DNA from: Marinimicrococcus sp033875255
GTDB taxonomy: Bacteria; Pseudomonadota; Alphaproteobacteria; Geminicoccales; Geminicoccaceae
Length of the DNA stretch: 64,000 nucleotides
Assembly: GCA_033875255.1 (NCBI GenBank)
Contig: JAWZSN010000015.1
Coordinates: 62,001-126,000 of the forward strand
Direction of reading: 5' to 3'
The notes below the pieces were generated by a model that saw only the letters and a list, made by a program, of their open reading frames with translations, did no database searches and was not told where the DNA came from. The position numbers and the translations under genes are program-made. Below, piece by piece: positions 16,822 to 27,462 of this stretch. How positions within the stretch are numbered: the first letter of the stretch is position 1; each line of letters starts with the position of its first letter.

Positions 16822-18216
16822 GTGGCCGACTACGACCTCTTCGTTATCGGCGGCGGGTCGGGCGGCGTGGCCTGCGCCCGCCGCGCCGCCTCGCACGGCG
16901 CCAGGGTGGCGGTGGCCGAGCATTCGCGGCTCGGCGGCACCTGCGTGATCCGCGGCTGCGTGCCCAAAAAGCTGATGCATTACGGTGCGCACTTTGCCGA
17001 CATGTTCAAGGTCGCGCGCGCCTATGGCTGGGATCTCGACGAGCCGCAGCTCGACTTCGAGCGACTCGCCCGGGCCCGCAACAAGGAGATTACCCGGCTC
17101 AACGGCATCTACATCGCGATGATGGAGAAGGCCGGGGTCACGGTGATCGACGGCAAGGCCACCATCGCCGGCCGCAGCGGCGACGACTTCATCGTGGAGG
17201 TGGCGGGCAGGCAGGTCTCGGCGCGCCGCGTCCTCGTGGCGGTGGGCGCCAGCCCGGTTCTGCCGAAGATGCCCGGCATCGACCATGTGGTGAGCTCCGA
17301 CTTCGTGCTCGAGGAGGTGTTTCCCCAGCCCGAGCGGCTGGTGGTGGTGGGGGCCGGCTATATCGGCCTCGAGCTGGCCAGCATCTTCTCGTGGCTCGGC
17401 ACCGACACGACGGTGGTGCTGCGCGCCGACCTGCCGCTGCGCGGCTTCGACGAGGACCTGCGGCACGACCTCGCGGCCCAGCTCCAGCTTGGCGGCCTGA
17501 AGCTCAAGCCGCATGCCATGACCGAGTGCGTCGAGAAGACCGCGCACGGCCTCGTGGTGCAGACCAGCGACGGGCCGGTCGAGGGCGACATGGTGCTGTT
17601 CGCCACCGGGCGCGACCCGATGCCGAGCACTCGCGGGCTGGGGCTCGAGAGCCTCGGCGTCGGCATGAACAAGCGCGGCGCCATCCATGTCGACGAAGCC
17701 TATGAGAGCAGCGTGCCGGGCCTCTACGCGGTGGGCGACTGCTCCGATCATGCCGGACATGCCTTCAACGCCTCGATCCACGACCTGACGCCGATCGCCA
17801 TCGCCGAGGGCCGGGTGGTGGCCGAGGCACTCTTCAACGACAACCCCCACAAGGTCTTCTACGAGACCACCCCCACCGCGATCTTCAGCCTGCCGCAGGC
17901 CGGCGCCATCGGCCTCACCGAGCGTGACGCGCGCGCCCGCGGCCTTGACGTCGAGGTCTACCGCACCCGCTTCCGGCCGATGCTGCAGACCCTGCCGGAC
18001 GGCCAGGAGCGCATCACGATGAAGCTGGTCGTTGACAAGGCCAGTGACAAAGTGATCGGTTTGCACATGGTGGGCGGCGACGCGGCGGAGATCGTTCAGG
18101 GTTTCGCCGTCGCCATGACCGCAGGAGCCACGAAAGCCCAGTTCGACGCCACGGTGGCCCTCCACCCGTCGGCGGCGGAAGAGTTCGTGACGATGTACAC
18201 GCCGGTCGGAGGCTGA
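16822..18216 (+). CDS. gor: Glutathione-disulfide reductase
   Basis: A 464-residue flavoprotein that reduces GSSG with NADPH. FAD binding: FVIGGGSGGVACARRAA. The redox-active disulfide is C41/C46 in GTCVIRGCVPKKL. The NADPH domain has GAGYIGLELASIFSWLG with arginines in VVLRADLPLRGFD, the usual NADPH-specific signature of glutathione reductases. The catalytic C-terminal His is H448 in HPSAAEEFVTMYTP. It starts with GTG at 16822, 2 nt after the gabD stop, so it is likely translationally coupled. It ends 27 nt before the DAHP synthase gene on the same strand. Confidence 0.93.
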   Translation: MADYDLFVIGGGSGGVACARRAASHGARVAVAEHSRLGGTCVIRGCVPKKLMHYGAHFADMFKVARAYGWDLDEPQLDFERLARARNKEITRLNGIYIAMMEKAGVTVIDGKATIAGRSGDDFIVEVAGRQVSARRVLVAVGASPVLPKMPGIDHVVSSDFVLEEVFPQPERLVVVGAGYIGLELASIFSWLGTDTTVVLRADLPLRGFDEDLRHDLAAQLQLGGLKLKPHAMTECVEKTAHGLVVQTSDGPVEGDMVLFATGRDPMPSTRGLGLESLGVGMNKRGAIHVDEAYESSVPGLYAVGDCSDHAGHAFNASIHDLTPIAIAEGRVVAEALFNDNPHKVFYETTPTAIFSLPQAGAIGLTERDARARGLDVEVYRTRFRPMLQTLPDGQERITMKLVVDKASDKVIGLHMVGGDAAEIVQGFAVAMTAGATKAQFDATVALHPSAAEEFVTMYTPVGG

Positions 18217-18243
18217 CGGCCGGATGCAGTGGAGAGCGCCCCG

Positions 18244-19614
18244 ATGACCCGGGACTGGTCGCCCGACAGCTGGCGCGGCATGCCGCGCCGGCAGATGCCC
18301 GATTACGACGACGCCGCGGCGCTGGCCGAGGTGGAGGGCAAGCTCGCGAGCTACCCGCCGCTGGTCTTTGCGGGCGAGGCACGGGCGCTGACCGAGCGGC
18401 TGGGCGAGGTCGCCGAAGGGCGCGCCTTCCTGCTGCAGGGCGGCGACTGCGCCGAGGCGTTCGCCGATTTCGACGCCAACAAGATCCGCGACACGCTGCG
18501 CGTGTTCCTGCAGATGGCGGTGGTGCTGACCTTCGGCTCGGGCATGCCGGTGGTGAAGGTGGGCAGGCTGGCCGGCCAGTTCGCCAAGCCGCGCTCGGCC
18601 CCCACCGAGGTGCAGGACGGCGTCGAGCTGCCGATCTATCGCGGCGACATCGTGAACGGGCTGGACTTCGCACCCGACTCGCGCCGGCCCGACCCCAACC
18701 GCCAGCTCCAGGCCTACTCGCAGGCGGCAGCGACCCTCAACCTGCTGCGCGCCTTCACCCAGGGCGGCTATGCGGCGCTGACCCGCGTCCACCAGTGGAC
18801 CCTGGGCTTCGTCGACCGCTCCGACTGGGGCGAGCGCTACCGCGACATGGCCGACCGGATCACCGAGTCGCTGGAGTTCATGGAGGCCTGCGGCGTCTCC
18901 AGCATGAGCACGCCGGAAATCTCCCGCACCAACCTCTACACCAGCCATGAGGCGCTGCTGCTGGGCTACGAGCAGGCGCTCACCCGCGTCGATTCCACCA
19001 CCGGCGGCTGGTACGACACCTCCGCCCACATGGTCTGGATCGGCGAGCGCACGCGCCAGCTCGACGGCGCGCATGTCGAGTTCTGCCGCGGCATCGCCAA
19101 CCCGATCGGCGTGAAGGTGGGCCCCACCACCACGGTCGAGGACCTGCTGCGCCTGTGCGACGTGCTCAACCCGGAGAACATCCCCGGCCGGCTCTCGCTG
19201 ATCAGCCGCATGGGCCACGAGAAGGTCGGCGCCGGCCTGCCGCCGCTGGTCCGCGCAGTGCAGCGCGAGGGTCGCAAGGTGGTGTGGACGTGCGATCCCA
19301 TGCACGGCAACACCATCAAGTCCTCGAGCGGCTACAAGACCCGCCCGTTCGACAAGGTGCTGGCCGAGGTCGAGGCGTTCTTCGCGGTGCACAAGGCCGA
19401 AGGCAGCCATGCCGGGGGCGTGCATCTGGAGATGACCGGCCAGGACGTCACCGAGTGCACCGGTGGCGCGCAGGCGATCACCGACGCCGGCCTGCGCGAC
19501 CGCTACCACACCCATTGCGACCCCCGCCTCAACGCCCAGCAGAGCCTCGAGCTGGCGTTCCTCATGGCAGCGGCGCTCAAGGAGGAGAGGCAGGCGCTGC
19601 GCGCCGCCTCGTGA
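18244..19614 (+). CDS. Class II 3-deoxy-7-phosphoheptulonate (DAHP) synthase
   Basis: A 456-residue plant/mycobacterial-type (class II) DAHP synthase that condenses phosphoenolpyruvate and erythrose 4-phosphate, the first step of the shikimate pathway. Class II hallmarks include FLLQGGDCAEAFADF with a metal-ligand Cys, FAKPRSAPTE, YRGDIVNG, SHEALLLGYEQ, GIANPIGVKVGP, WTCDPMHGNTI and GGVHLEMTGQDVTEC. The start at 18244 (MTRDWSPDSWRGMPRRQMPD) fits the family; the ATG at 18229 is an alternative. The next gene starts 4 nt after its stop. Feedback inhibition cannot be judged from sequence. Confidence 0.95.
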   Translation: MTRDWSPDSWRGMPRRQMPDYDDAAALAEVEGKLASYPPLVFAGEARALTERLGEVAEGRAFLLQGGDCAEAFADFDANKIRDTLRVFLQMAVVLTFGSGMPVVKVGRLAGQFAKPRSAPTEVQDGVELPIYRGDIVNGLDFAPDSRRPDPNRQLQAYSQAAATLNLLRAFTQGGYAALTRVHQWTLGFVDRSDWGERYRDMADRITESLEFMEACGVSSMSTPEISRTNLYTSHEALLLGYEQALTRVDSTTGGWYDTSAHMVWIGERTRQLDGAHVEFCRGIANPIGVKVGPTTTVEDLLRLCDVLNPENIPGRLSLISRMGHEKVGAGLPPLVRAVQREGRKVVWTCDPMHGNTIKSSSGYKTRPFDKVLAEVEAFFAVHKAEGSHAGGVHLEMTGQDVTECTGGAQAITDAGLRDRYHTHCDPRLNAQQSLELAFLMAAALKEERQALRAAS

Positions 19615-19618
19615 CCGC

Positions 19619-20758
19619 ATGACGGCGACGGACGGCACGGCGGAGGACGCCATCGCGTCCCACGCCGACAAGTACTTCGTGAAGACCAAGGCAATCGCCG
19701 AGAAATTCGGCGATTGCGAGGTCACCTACGCGGTCTTCATGCGCCGTCCGGTACTGTGCGCGCCGCGGCTGGCGGTGCAGTGGCTGGAAGCCGTGGCGGC
19801 CGAGAGGGGCGCTGCCGTCCGTATCGACCTCCGCTTCGCCGAGGGAAGCTGGGTGGGGGCTGGCGAGCCGATGGTCTACGTCACCGGCCCGTTCCGCCAC
19901 CTGGTCGACCTCGAGACGGTGTTCCTGCAAAAGCTCGGGCCCGCCTGCGTCGCCGCCTTCAACGCCTACACCATGTGCACCGACCTGCCCTACGCGTCGT
20001 TCCTGGCCATGGACGCACGGCACTGCGCCGGGGCGGCGATGGCGGAGATGATGGCCTATGCGGCGAGCGTGGGCAGCGAGCGTGCCCGGCGGGAGACGAA
20101 CGCGCTTGGCTTCATCGGCAATGCGACCGACGCCACGGCGCACTATTTCGGCCGCAGCCAGGGGTTGGGCACCATGCCGCACGCGCTGATCGGCTATGCC
20201 GGCAGCACGCTGCGCGCGGCGCAGATGTTCCACGAGACCTTTCCCGACGACCCGCTCTACGTGCTGGTCGACTATTTCGGCCGCGAGATCAGCGACGCGC
20301 TCGAGGTCTGCCGGCACTTCCCCGGGCTTGCCGCGGCAGGGCGCATGGGCATCCGTCTCGACACCCATGGCGGCCGCTTCATCGAGGGGCTCGACGTGGC
20401 TGCCTCCTACGCGGTGCTCGAGCGGCAGGCCCCCCAGGCGATCCGCACCTACCGCACGCCGGAGGAGCTGGCCTGGCTGACGGGCACGGGGGTTACCGCC
20501 TCGGCGATCTTCCACCTGCGCGAGAAGCTCGACGAGGCCGGCTTCACCAAGGTCAAGATCGTCGCCAGCTCGGGCTTCAGCCCCTCCAAGTGCAAGCTGA
20601 TGGCGAGCGTGCGCGCGCCCATCGACATCATCGGCACCGGCTCCTTCCTGCCCGAGCGATGGAGCGAGACCTACGCCACCGCCGACGTGGTGGCCTATGA
20701 CGGCGAGCGGCGGGTCAAGATCGGCCGCGAGTTCCTGTTCGCCGGCCTGCCGGACTAG
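19619..20758 (+). CDS. Nicotinate phosphoribosyltransferase-family protein
   Basis: A 379-residue type II phosphoribosyltransferase-fold protein. The C-terminal barrel shows KVKIVASSGFSPSKCKLM and APIDIIGTGSFLP, matching the NAPRTase pattern of a phosphate-binding strand followed by a GVGT-like loop. IRLDTHGGRFIEGLD corresponds to the substrate-binding strand. NAPRTase makes nicotinate mononucleotide from nicotinate for NAD salvage. It is shorter than E. coli PncB and belongs to a divergent clade, so activity on nicotinate is probable but not proven. It starts 4 nt after the DAHP synthase stop and is almost certainly co-transcribed with it. It converges with the DUF3047 gene. Confidence 0.75.
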   Translation: MTATDGTAEDAIASHADKYFVKTKAIAEKFGDCEVTYAVFMRRPVLCAPRLAVQWLEAVAAERGAAVRIDLRFAEGSWVGAGEPMVYVTGPFRHLVDLETVFLQKLGPACVAAFNAYTMCTDLPYASFLAMDARHCAGAAMAEMMAYAASVGSERARRETNALGFIGNATDATAHYFGRSQGLGTMPHALIGYAGSTLRAAQMFHETFPDDPLYVLVDYFGREISDALEVCRHFPGLAAAGRMGIRLDTHGGRFIEGLDVAASYAVLERQAPQAIRTYRTPEELAWLTGTGVTASAIFHLREKLDEAGFTKVKIVASSGFSPSKCKLMASVRAPIDIIGTGSFLPERWSETYATADVVAYDGERRVKIGREFLFAGLPD

Positions 20759-20763
20759 CGCGC

Positions 20764-21459
20764 TCAACGCGGCTCGAAGACGAGCCCGGCCACCCGCCCG
20801 CGGGCATGCGAGCCGGTATCGTCGCTATCGGCGCTGATGCCCAGGCCCATGACCGCGCCAGGCTCGGCGCCGAAGGCCGCCCGGAAGTCCGCCTCGAGAT
20901 CGACCTCCTCCTCCAGCCAGCGCCCCAGCGGCGCGCCGGAGCCACGCAGCACGCGCAGCATCCCGCCGCCCGGCAGATGCGGATTGGCGAACCAGCCTTC
21001 CGGCCCCTCCCCGCCCCAGACATAGGTGAGCACCTGGCCCGGCAGCGGATCGTCGGTGAAAGCGCCCAGCGCGGCCCGCTTGGCCCGCTCCCAGAAACCC
21101 GCGCTGGCCGCGTCGAAGGCGAAGGCGACGTAGACGGCGAGCGAGCGGTCGTCGCCGCCCTTGCGGGAGAGATCGGTGGGCGGCACCGCCTCCTCGACCC
21201 GCCAGCGCCAGCGCAGCAGCGGCGTGCTCGACGGCGCCGCCTCGACGTCGCGCCACAAGACCGAGACGCTCTGCCGGCTGACGACCTCGATGCCCTGTGC
21301 CCGCGCCTCGAAGCGGTTCGTCTCGCGCCCGCGAAAGACCAGCTCGCGCCAGCCGGCCTGCTCCAGCGCCGGCCCGACATCCGCCGAGGCCGCCAGGGGC
21401 GCGAGCAGCGCCGCCGCCAGCGTCGGCATGATCGCCCGTCCTCGCCTGCCTTGCCGCAT
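20764..21459 (-). CDS. DUF3047 domain protein, exported
   Basis: A 231-residue protein with a cleavable signal peptide (MRQGRRGRAIMPTLAAALLA, cleavage near PLAASA-D), so probably periplasmic. The body matches the DUF3047 family: LLRWRWRVEEAVPPTDLSRK, GGDDRSLAVYVAFAFD and LTYVWGGEG, ending in DSDDTGSHARGRVAGL. The DTG/DSDDT motif is typical of this carbohydrate-binding-like sandwich fold. The function is not established. ATGs at 21459 and 21429 are both possible; the longer start gives a better charged n-region. It diverges from the acetoacetyl-CoA synthetase gene with a short gap. Confidence 0.8.
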   Translation of the reverse strand: MRQGRRGRAIMPTLAAALLAPLAASADVGPALEQAGWRELVFRGRETNRFEARAQGIEVVSRQSVSVLWRDVEAAPSSTPLLRWRWRVEEAVPPTDLSRKGGDDRSLAVYVAFAFDAASAGFWERAKRAALGAFTDDPLPGQVLTYVWGGEGPEGWFANPHLPGGGMLRVLRGSGAPLGRWLEEEVDLEADFRAAFGAEPGAVMGLGISADSDDTGSHARGRVAGLVFEPR

Positions 21460-21519
21460 CGCACCACCCGCCTAGAATGCGCCGCAAAGGCGCGTCGCCC
21501 CATGAAAGCGAGACCCCCG

Positions 21520-23460
<1,941 letters not shown>

Positions 23461-23462
23461 GG

Positions 23463-24875
23463 ATGAGCAGCGATGGCGAGCAGGGCCGGGGTGCACCGGA
23501 AGCCCTGCCGGCACTCAAAGCCGCGGCCGTGTTCGCCCTGCCCACCGCCGCCGCGGTGGGCGTCTCCTGGCTCGCCGGCAGCAGCGTTCTCGCCGCATCG
23601 GCGGCGGCTGCCGCCGGGGCCGCCGCCGCGCTCGCGCTGGGCTGGGTGTGGGCCGACCATCTTGGGCGCCTCGCGCGCTGGGCGCGCTCCCTGGGCGACG
23701 GTCGCAGCGGCGACCGGCCGGACCCGCTGCCCGGCTCCTCGCTGGAGTGGCTCACCTGGCCGGTGCTCGACATCACGCGGCGGATGCGTCGCGCCGAGCG
23801 GCGCGAGGCCATGCGCGGGCGGGCCCTCGACGCGCTGATCCGTGCCCTCCCCGACCCGATCCTGGTCATCGACACGCGCCACCAGATCCGCCTCGCCAAC
23901 CCCGCTGCCATGCGCGCCTTCAACCTGCCCCGGGAGGAGGGTCTGCCGCTCGGCCGCGCGCTGCGCGATCCGGGCATCCTGGCTGCGGTCGAGGCGGCGC
24001 TGGCCGGGGGCGCCGGCGGCAGCGCCGTCTACAATCCGGTGAGCGACCGGCTCAAGCAGTTCCACGTCCAGGTGGAGCCGCTCGAGGTCGGCGAAGGCAC
24101 GCGGCGAGCGCTGGTTACTCTGCGCGAGCAGACCGAGCAGCTGATGATCGAGCGGATGCGCTCCGACTTCGTCGCCAACGCGAGCCACGAGATCAGAACA
24201 CCGCTGGCCTCGCTGATCGGCTTCATCGAGACCCTGCGCGGCCCCGCCAAGAACGACCCGGCGGCAGCCGAGGCGTTCTTGGAGACGATGGCCGACGAAG
24301 CGGGACGGATGGCGCGGCTGGTCGACGATCTGCTCTCGCTCTCGCAGATCGAGCTGGCCGAGAACCGGCCGCCGGACAGCCTGGTGGAGATAGATCTCGT
24401 CCTGCTCCGCGTCGCCGACGCCATGCAGCCGGCCGCCCATCGCGCCCGGCTCGAGCTGGTGCTCGACCTCGAGGAAGACTTGCCGAGCCTGCCTGGCGAT
24501 GCCGACCAGCTCCGCCAGCTCTTCACGAACCTGGTCGACAACGCGGTCAAATATGGCGGGGCCGGCACGGAGGTGCGGATCGAGGCGCGCCGCCTCGAGA
24601 ACGCCGACTCCCATGCGGGCCCGCTGAGCGGGCGGCCGCGGGTCGAGGTCTGCGTGGTCGACCAGGGCGAGGGCATCGCCGCCGAGCATCTGCCGCGGCT
24701 CACCGAGCGCTTCTACCGTGTCGACAAGCCGCGCTCGCGCCAGCTCGGCGGCACCGGCCTCGGCCTTGCCATCGTCAAGCACATTGTCCGCCGCCATCAT
24801 GGGCATCTGCGGGTCGAGAGCGAGCTCGGCCGCGGTAGCCGCTTTTGCGTGGGCCTGCCGCTGCGCGGCGGCTGA
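23463..24875 (+). CDS. phoR: Phosphate regulon sensor histidine kinase PhoR
   Basis: A 470-residue membrane histidine kinase. Two adjacent N-terminal hydrophobic stretches (about residues 18-34 and 38-64) anchor it with almost no periplasmic loop, as in PhoR. A PAS domain follows (DALIRALPDPILVIDTRHQI). The HisKA box has H242 in NASHEIRTPLASL. The catalytic domain shows the N-box (LFTNLVDNAVKYGG), the G1 box (DQGEGIAAEHL) and the G2 box (GTGLGLAIVKHI). Its position directly before pstSCAB-phoU-phoB gives the identity. It starts 2 nt after the acetoacetyl-CoA ligase stop, so it may also be read from that transcript. Confidence 0.93.
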   Translation: MSSDGEQGRGAPEALPALKAAAVFALPTAAAVGVSWLAGSSVLAASAAAAAGAAAALALGWVWADHLGRLARWARSLGDGRSGDRPDPLPGSSLEWLTWPVLDITRRMRRAERREAMRGRALDALIRALPDPILVIDTRHQIRLANPAAMRAFNLPREEGLPLGRALRDPGILAAVEAALAGGAGGSAVYNPVSDRLKQFHVQVEPLEVGEGTRRALVTLREQTEQLMIERMRSDFVANASHEIRTPLASLIGFIETLRGPAKNDPAAAEAFLETMADEAGRMARLVDDLLSLSQIELAENRPPDSLVEIDLVLLRVADAMQPAAHRARLELVLDLEEDLPSLPGDADQLRQLFTNLVDNAVKYGGAGTEVRIEARRLENADSHAGPLSGRPRVEVCVVDQGEGIAAEHLPRLTERFYRVDKPRSRQLGGTGLGLAIVKHIVRRHHGHLRVESELGRGSRFCVGLPLRGG

Positions 24876-24895
24876 GCCGCATTTTTTGCAGGGCG

Positions 24896-24928
24896 CCGTC
24901 ACAAACCTGTCACGAAAGGCTCATAAAA
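24896..24928 (+). promoter_or_regulatory. Pho box (three 11-nt-spaced repeats) upstream of pstS
   Basis: Three direct repeats lie at exact 11-nt spacing: CCGTCAC at 24896-24902, CTGTCAC at 24907-24913 and the weaker GGCTCAT at 24918-24924, each followed by an A-rich 4-nt spacer. This is the PhoB-binding layout (CTGTCAT-type heptamers plus AT-rich tetramers). It lies 63 nt upstream of the pstS start, in the gap between phoR and pstS, and should drive the pst operon under phosphate limitation. Confidence 0.85.
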
Positions 24929-24990
24929 GGCCCACCGAGCGCGAGCATGCAGGGCGCGGCCGAAACGTGCCTGCAGGCAGGAGACTAGCC

Positions 24991-26019
24991 ATGAACCGTC
25001 TGACCCTCACCGCGGCGACCGCCCTGGCCCTAACGGCCTTTGCCGGCGAGGCCGCCGCCCGCGACCAGATCCGCATCGTCGGCTCCTCGACGGTCTTCCC
25101 CTTCACCACCGCAGCAGCCGAGCGCTTCGGCGCCACCAGCGGCCAGAAGACCCCGGTGGTCGAGAGCACCGGCACTGGCGGCGGCTTCAAGCTGTTCTGC
25201 GGCGGCGTCGGCGAGAGCCACCCCGACTTCACCAACGCCTCGCGGGCGGTGAAGAAGAGCGAGCTCGAGAGCTGCGCCGCGAACGGCGTCGACGCGGTCA
25301 CCGAGATCCGCATCGGCTTCGACGGCATCGTCGTGGCCAACGCCAAGGAGGGTGCGGCCATCGACGTCACCCCGAAGGAGCTGTGGCTGGCCCTGGCCAA
25401 GCAGGTCCCGGGTGAGGACGGCAAGCTGGTCGCCAACCCGAACAAGACCTGGAACGAGGTCGCCGACCACCTGCCGGCCAGGAAGATCGAGGTCTTGGGC
25501 CCGCCGCCCACCTCCGGCACCCGCGACGCCTTCGTCGAGCTGGTCATGGAGACCGGCTGCGAGGAGTTCGAGGCCGTCGAGGCGATCGAGGACAAGGGGC
25601 AGCGCGGCGCCGTCTGCAAGACGATCCGCGAGGACGGCGCCTGGATCGATGCCGGTGAGAACGACAATCTGATCGTCCAGAAGCTCAAGGCCAACCCCGA
25701 CGCCTACGGCGTGTTCGGCTACAGCTTCCTCGAGCAGAATCTCGACACCCTCCAGGGCTCGAAGATCGAGGGCGTGGAGCCCACCTTCGAGAACATCGCC
25801 GACGGCCAGTACCCCGTCTCGCGCTCGCTCTACGTCTACGCCAAGAACGCCCATGTCGGCGTGATCCCCGGCATGAAGGAGTTCATCGCCGAGTACACGA
25901 GCGAGGCGGCCATGGGCGAGGACGGCTACCTGGCCGACAAGGGCCTGATCCCGCTGCCCGAAGGCGAGCGCGAAGAGGTCCGTCAGGAGGCCGCGAGCCT
26001 CAAGCCGGTCCAAAAGTAG
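24991..26019 (+). CDS. pstS: Phosphate ABC transporter substrate-binding protein PstS
   Basis: A 342-residue periplasmic phosphate-binding protein. The signal peptide MNRLTLTAATALALTAFAGE ends in AAA-R. Phosphate-contacting motifs are IVGSSTVFPFT near the mature N-terminus, STGTGGGFKLFC and PPTSGTRDAFVEL. Two Cys pairs (for example C in LFCGG and ESCAAN) suggest disulfides. It is first in pstSCAB-phoU-phoB behind a clear Pho box. The ATG at 24991 is preceded by GCAGGAG. It belongs to the alphaproteobacterial PstS group (about 340 aa) rather than the E. coli type. Confidence 0.95.
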   Translation: MNRLTLTAATALALTAFAGEAAARDQIRIVGSSTVFPFTTAAAERFGATSGQKTPVVESTGTGGGFKLFCGGVGESHPDFTNASRAVKKSELESCAANGVDAVTEIRIGFDGIVVANAKEGAAIDVTPKELWLALAKQVPGEDGKLVANPNKTWNEVADHLPARKIEVLGPPPTSGTRDAFVELVMETGCEEFEAVEAIEDKGQRGAVCKTIREDGAWIDAGENDNLIVQKLKANPDAYGVFGYSFLEQNLDTLQGSKIEGVEPTFENIADGQYPVSRSLYVYAKNAHVGVIPGMKEFIAEYTSEAAMGEDGYLADKGLIPLPEGEREEVRQEAASLKPVQK

Positions 26020-26028
26020 GCCCGAAGC

Positions 26029-26066
26029 ACCGGCCCGGCGGCAGCAGCTGCCGGGCCGGTCGCCTT
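26029..26066 (+). terminator. Strong hairpin between pstS and pstC (attenuator / mRNA stabiliser)
   Basis: A perfect 11-bp GC-only stem (ACCGGCCCGGC/GCCGGGCCGGT, 26029-26060) with a 10-nt loop is followed by CGCCTTTC, a poor T-tract. It lies between the pstS stop and the pstC start. In binding-protein-dependent transporters such hairpins raise the level of binding-protein mRNA relative to the permease part, by partial termination or by blocking 3' decay. Which of the two applies here cannot be told from sequence. Confidence 0.65.
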
Positions 26067-26088
26067 TCAGCAGAGTACCCGGCAGAGC

Positions 26089-27462
26089 ATGATCACGCTC
26101 ACGATCCTTCTCCTCATCGCCGCCGCCGCCTACTGGCTCGCACGCCAGCGCGCGCATGCCTCCGCAGGCGGCAATCCGGCGACGCTGCATTCGCGGCCGG
26201 GTCACTATGCATGGTACGCCGCACTGCTGAGCGCGGGCCCTGCCCTCGCGCTCTGGGCGCTGTGGCGGATCTTCGAGCCGTTCGCGCTGGGCTGGGCGGT
26301 CGAGGCGAGCCTGCCGGCCCAGGTGCTCGCCCAGTCGCCCGAGATGCTCGACTTCTTCATGAGCGCCGTTCGCCGCCTTGCCGCGGGCCTGCCGCCCACC
26401 GGCGAGGTGACGCCCGAGCTCGCCGAGGCGGCCGCCTATTACGGCGATCTCGCCGGCTACGCGCGGATCGCGCTCCTCGTGGGGTCGGTGGCGGTGGCCC
26501 TGGTCATGCTGCGCCTCGGCCTGTCGCGGGTCGGCCGCGAGTTTCGCGCCCGCAACCGGGTCGAGCGGTGGATCACCGCAGCTCTGTGGCTGGCCGCGGC
26601 GGTCTCGATCATGACCACCGCGGGCATCGTCTTCTCGGTCCTGTTCGAATCGATCCGCTTCTTCGAGCGGGTGCCCATTACCGAGTTCCTGTTCGGCCTG
26701 CACTGGAGCCCGCAGACGGCGATCCGCGCCGACCAGGTGGGCCAGAGCGGCAGCTTCGGCGCGGTGCCGCTGTTTGCCGGCACGCTGCTGATCACCGCCA
26801 TCGCCATGCTGGTGGCGGGTCCGATCGGCATGTTCTCGGCGATCTACCTCTCGCAATATGCGAGCCACCGCACGCGCGGCATCGCCAAGCCGGTGCTCGA
26901 GGTGCTGGCGGGCGTGCCGACCGTGGTGTTCGGCTTCTTCGCCGCGCTCGTGGTAGCCCCCTTCATCCGCAATGCCGGCGCCAGCCTTGGCCTCGACGTT
27001 GCCTCGGAGAGCGCGCTTGCCGCCGGCGTGGTGATGGGGATCATGATCATCCCCTTCGTCTCCTCGCTCTCCGACGACGCCCTCACCTCGGTGCCCGGAG
27101 CCCTTCGCGACGCTGCCCTGGGCCTCGGCTCGACCCGCGCCGAGACCATCCTTCAGGTGGTCGTGCCGGCGGCCCTGCCCGGCATCATCGCGGGTTTCCT
27201 TCTCGCCGTGAGCCGCGCCATCGGCGAGACCATGATCGTCGTCATGGCCGCCGGCCTCACTGCCAACCTCACGGGCAACCCGCTGGAATCGGTCACCACC
27301 GTGACCGTGCAGATCGTCACCCTGCTGATCGGCGATCAGGAGTTCGACAGCGCCAAGACCCTCTCGGCCTTCGCGCTCGGCCTGGTCCTGTTCCTCTCGA
27401 CGCTGCTGCTCAACATCGTGGCCCTCTACGTCATGAAGACGTTCCGAGAGAAATATGACTGA
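26089..27462 (+). CDS. pstC: Phosphate ABC transporter permease PstC
   Basis: A 457-residue inner-membrane permease. The C-terminal half has the ABC permease core with GVPTVVFGFFAALVVAP and the EAA loop DAALGLGSTRAETILQVVVP. It is about 140 residues longer than E. coli PstC. The extension is N-terminal (two additional helices and a periplasmic segment around residues 80-125), typical of alphaproteobacterial PstC. The last helix ends NIVALYVMKTFREKYD. It overlaps pstA by 8 nt, indicating tight translational coupling, and follows pstS after a strong hairpin. Confidence 0.95.
   Translation: MITLTILLLIAAAAYWLARQRAHASAGGNPATLHSRPGHYAWYAALLSAGPALALWALWRIFEPFALGWAVEASLPAQVLAQSPEMLDFFMSAVRRLAAGLPPTGEVTPELAEAAAYYGDLAGYARIALLVGSVAVALVMLRLGLSRVGREFRARNRVERWITAALWLAAAVSIMTTAGIVFSVLFESIRFFERVPITEFLFGLHWSPQTAIRADQVGQSGSFGAVPLFAGTLLITAIAMLVAGPIGMFSAIYLSQYASHRTRGIAKPVLEVLAGVPTVVFGFFAALVVAPFIRNAGASLGLDVASESALAAGVVMGIMIIPFVSSLSDDALTSVPGALRDAALGLGSTRAETILQVVVPAALPGIIAGFLLAVSRAIGETMIVVMAAGLTANLTGNPLESVTTVTVQIVTLLIGDQEFDSAKTLSAFALGLVLFLSTLLLNIVALYVMKTFREKYD

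Noticed and set aside
16621..19725. A 1034-codon minus-strand open frame opposite gabD, gor and the DAHP synthase gene
   Set aside because: It spans three real genes on the other strand and shows only low-complexity His/Gly/Arg composition, so it is an artefact of high GC.
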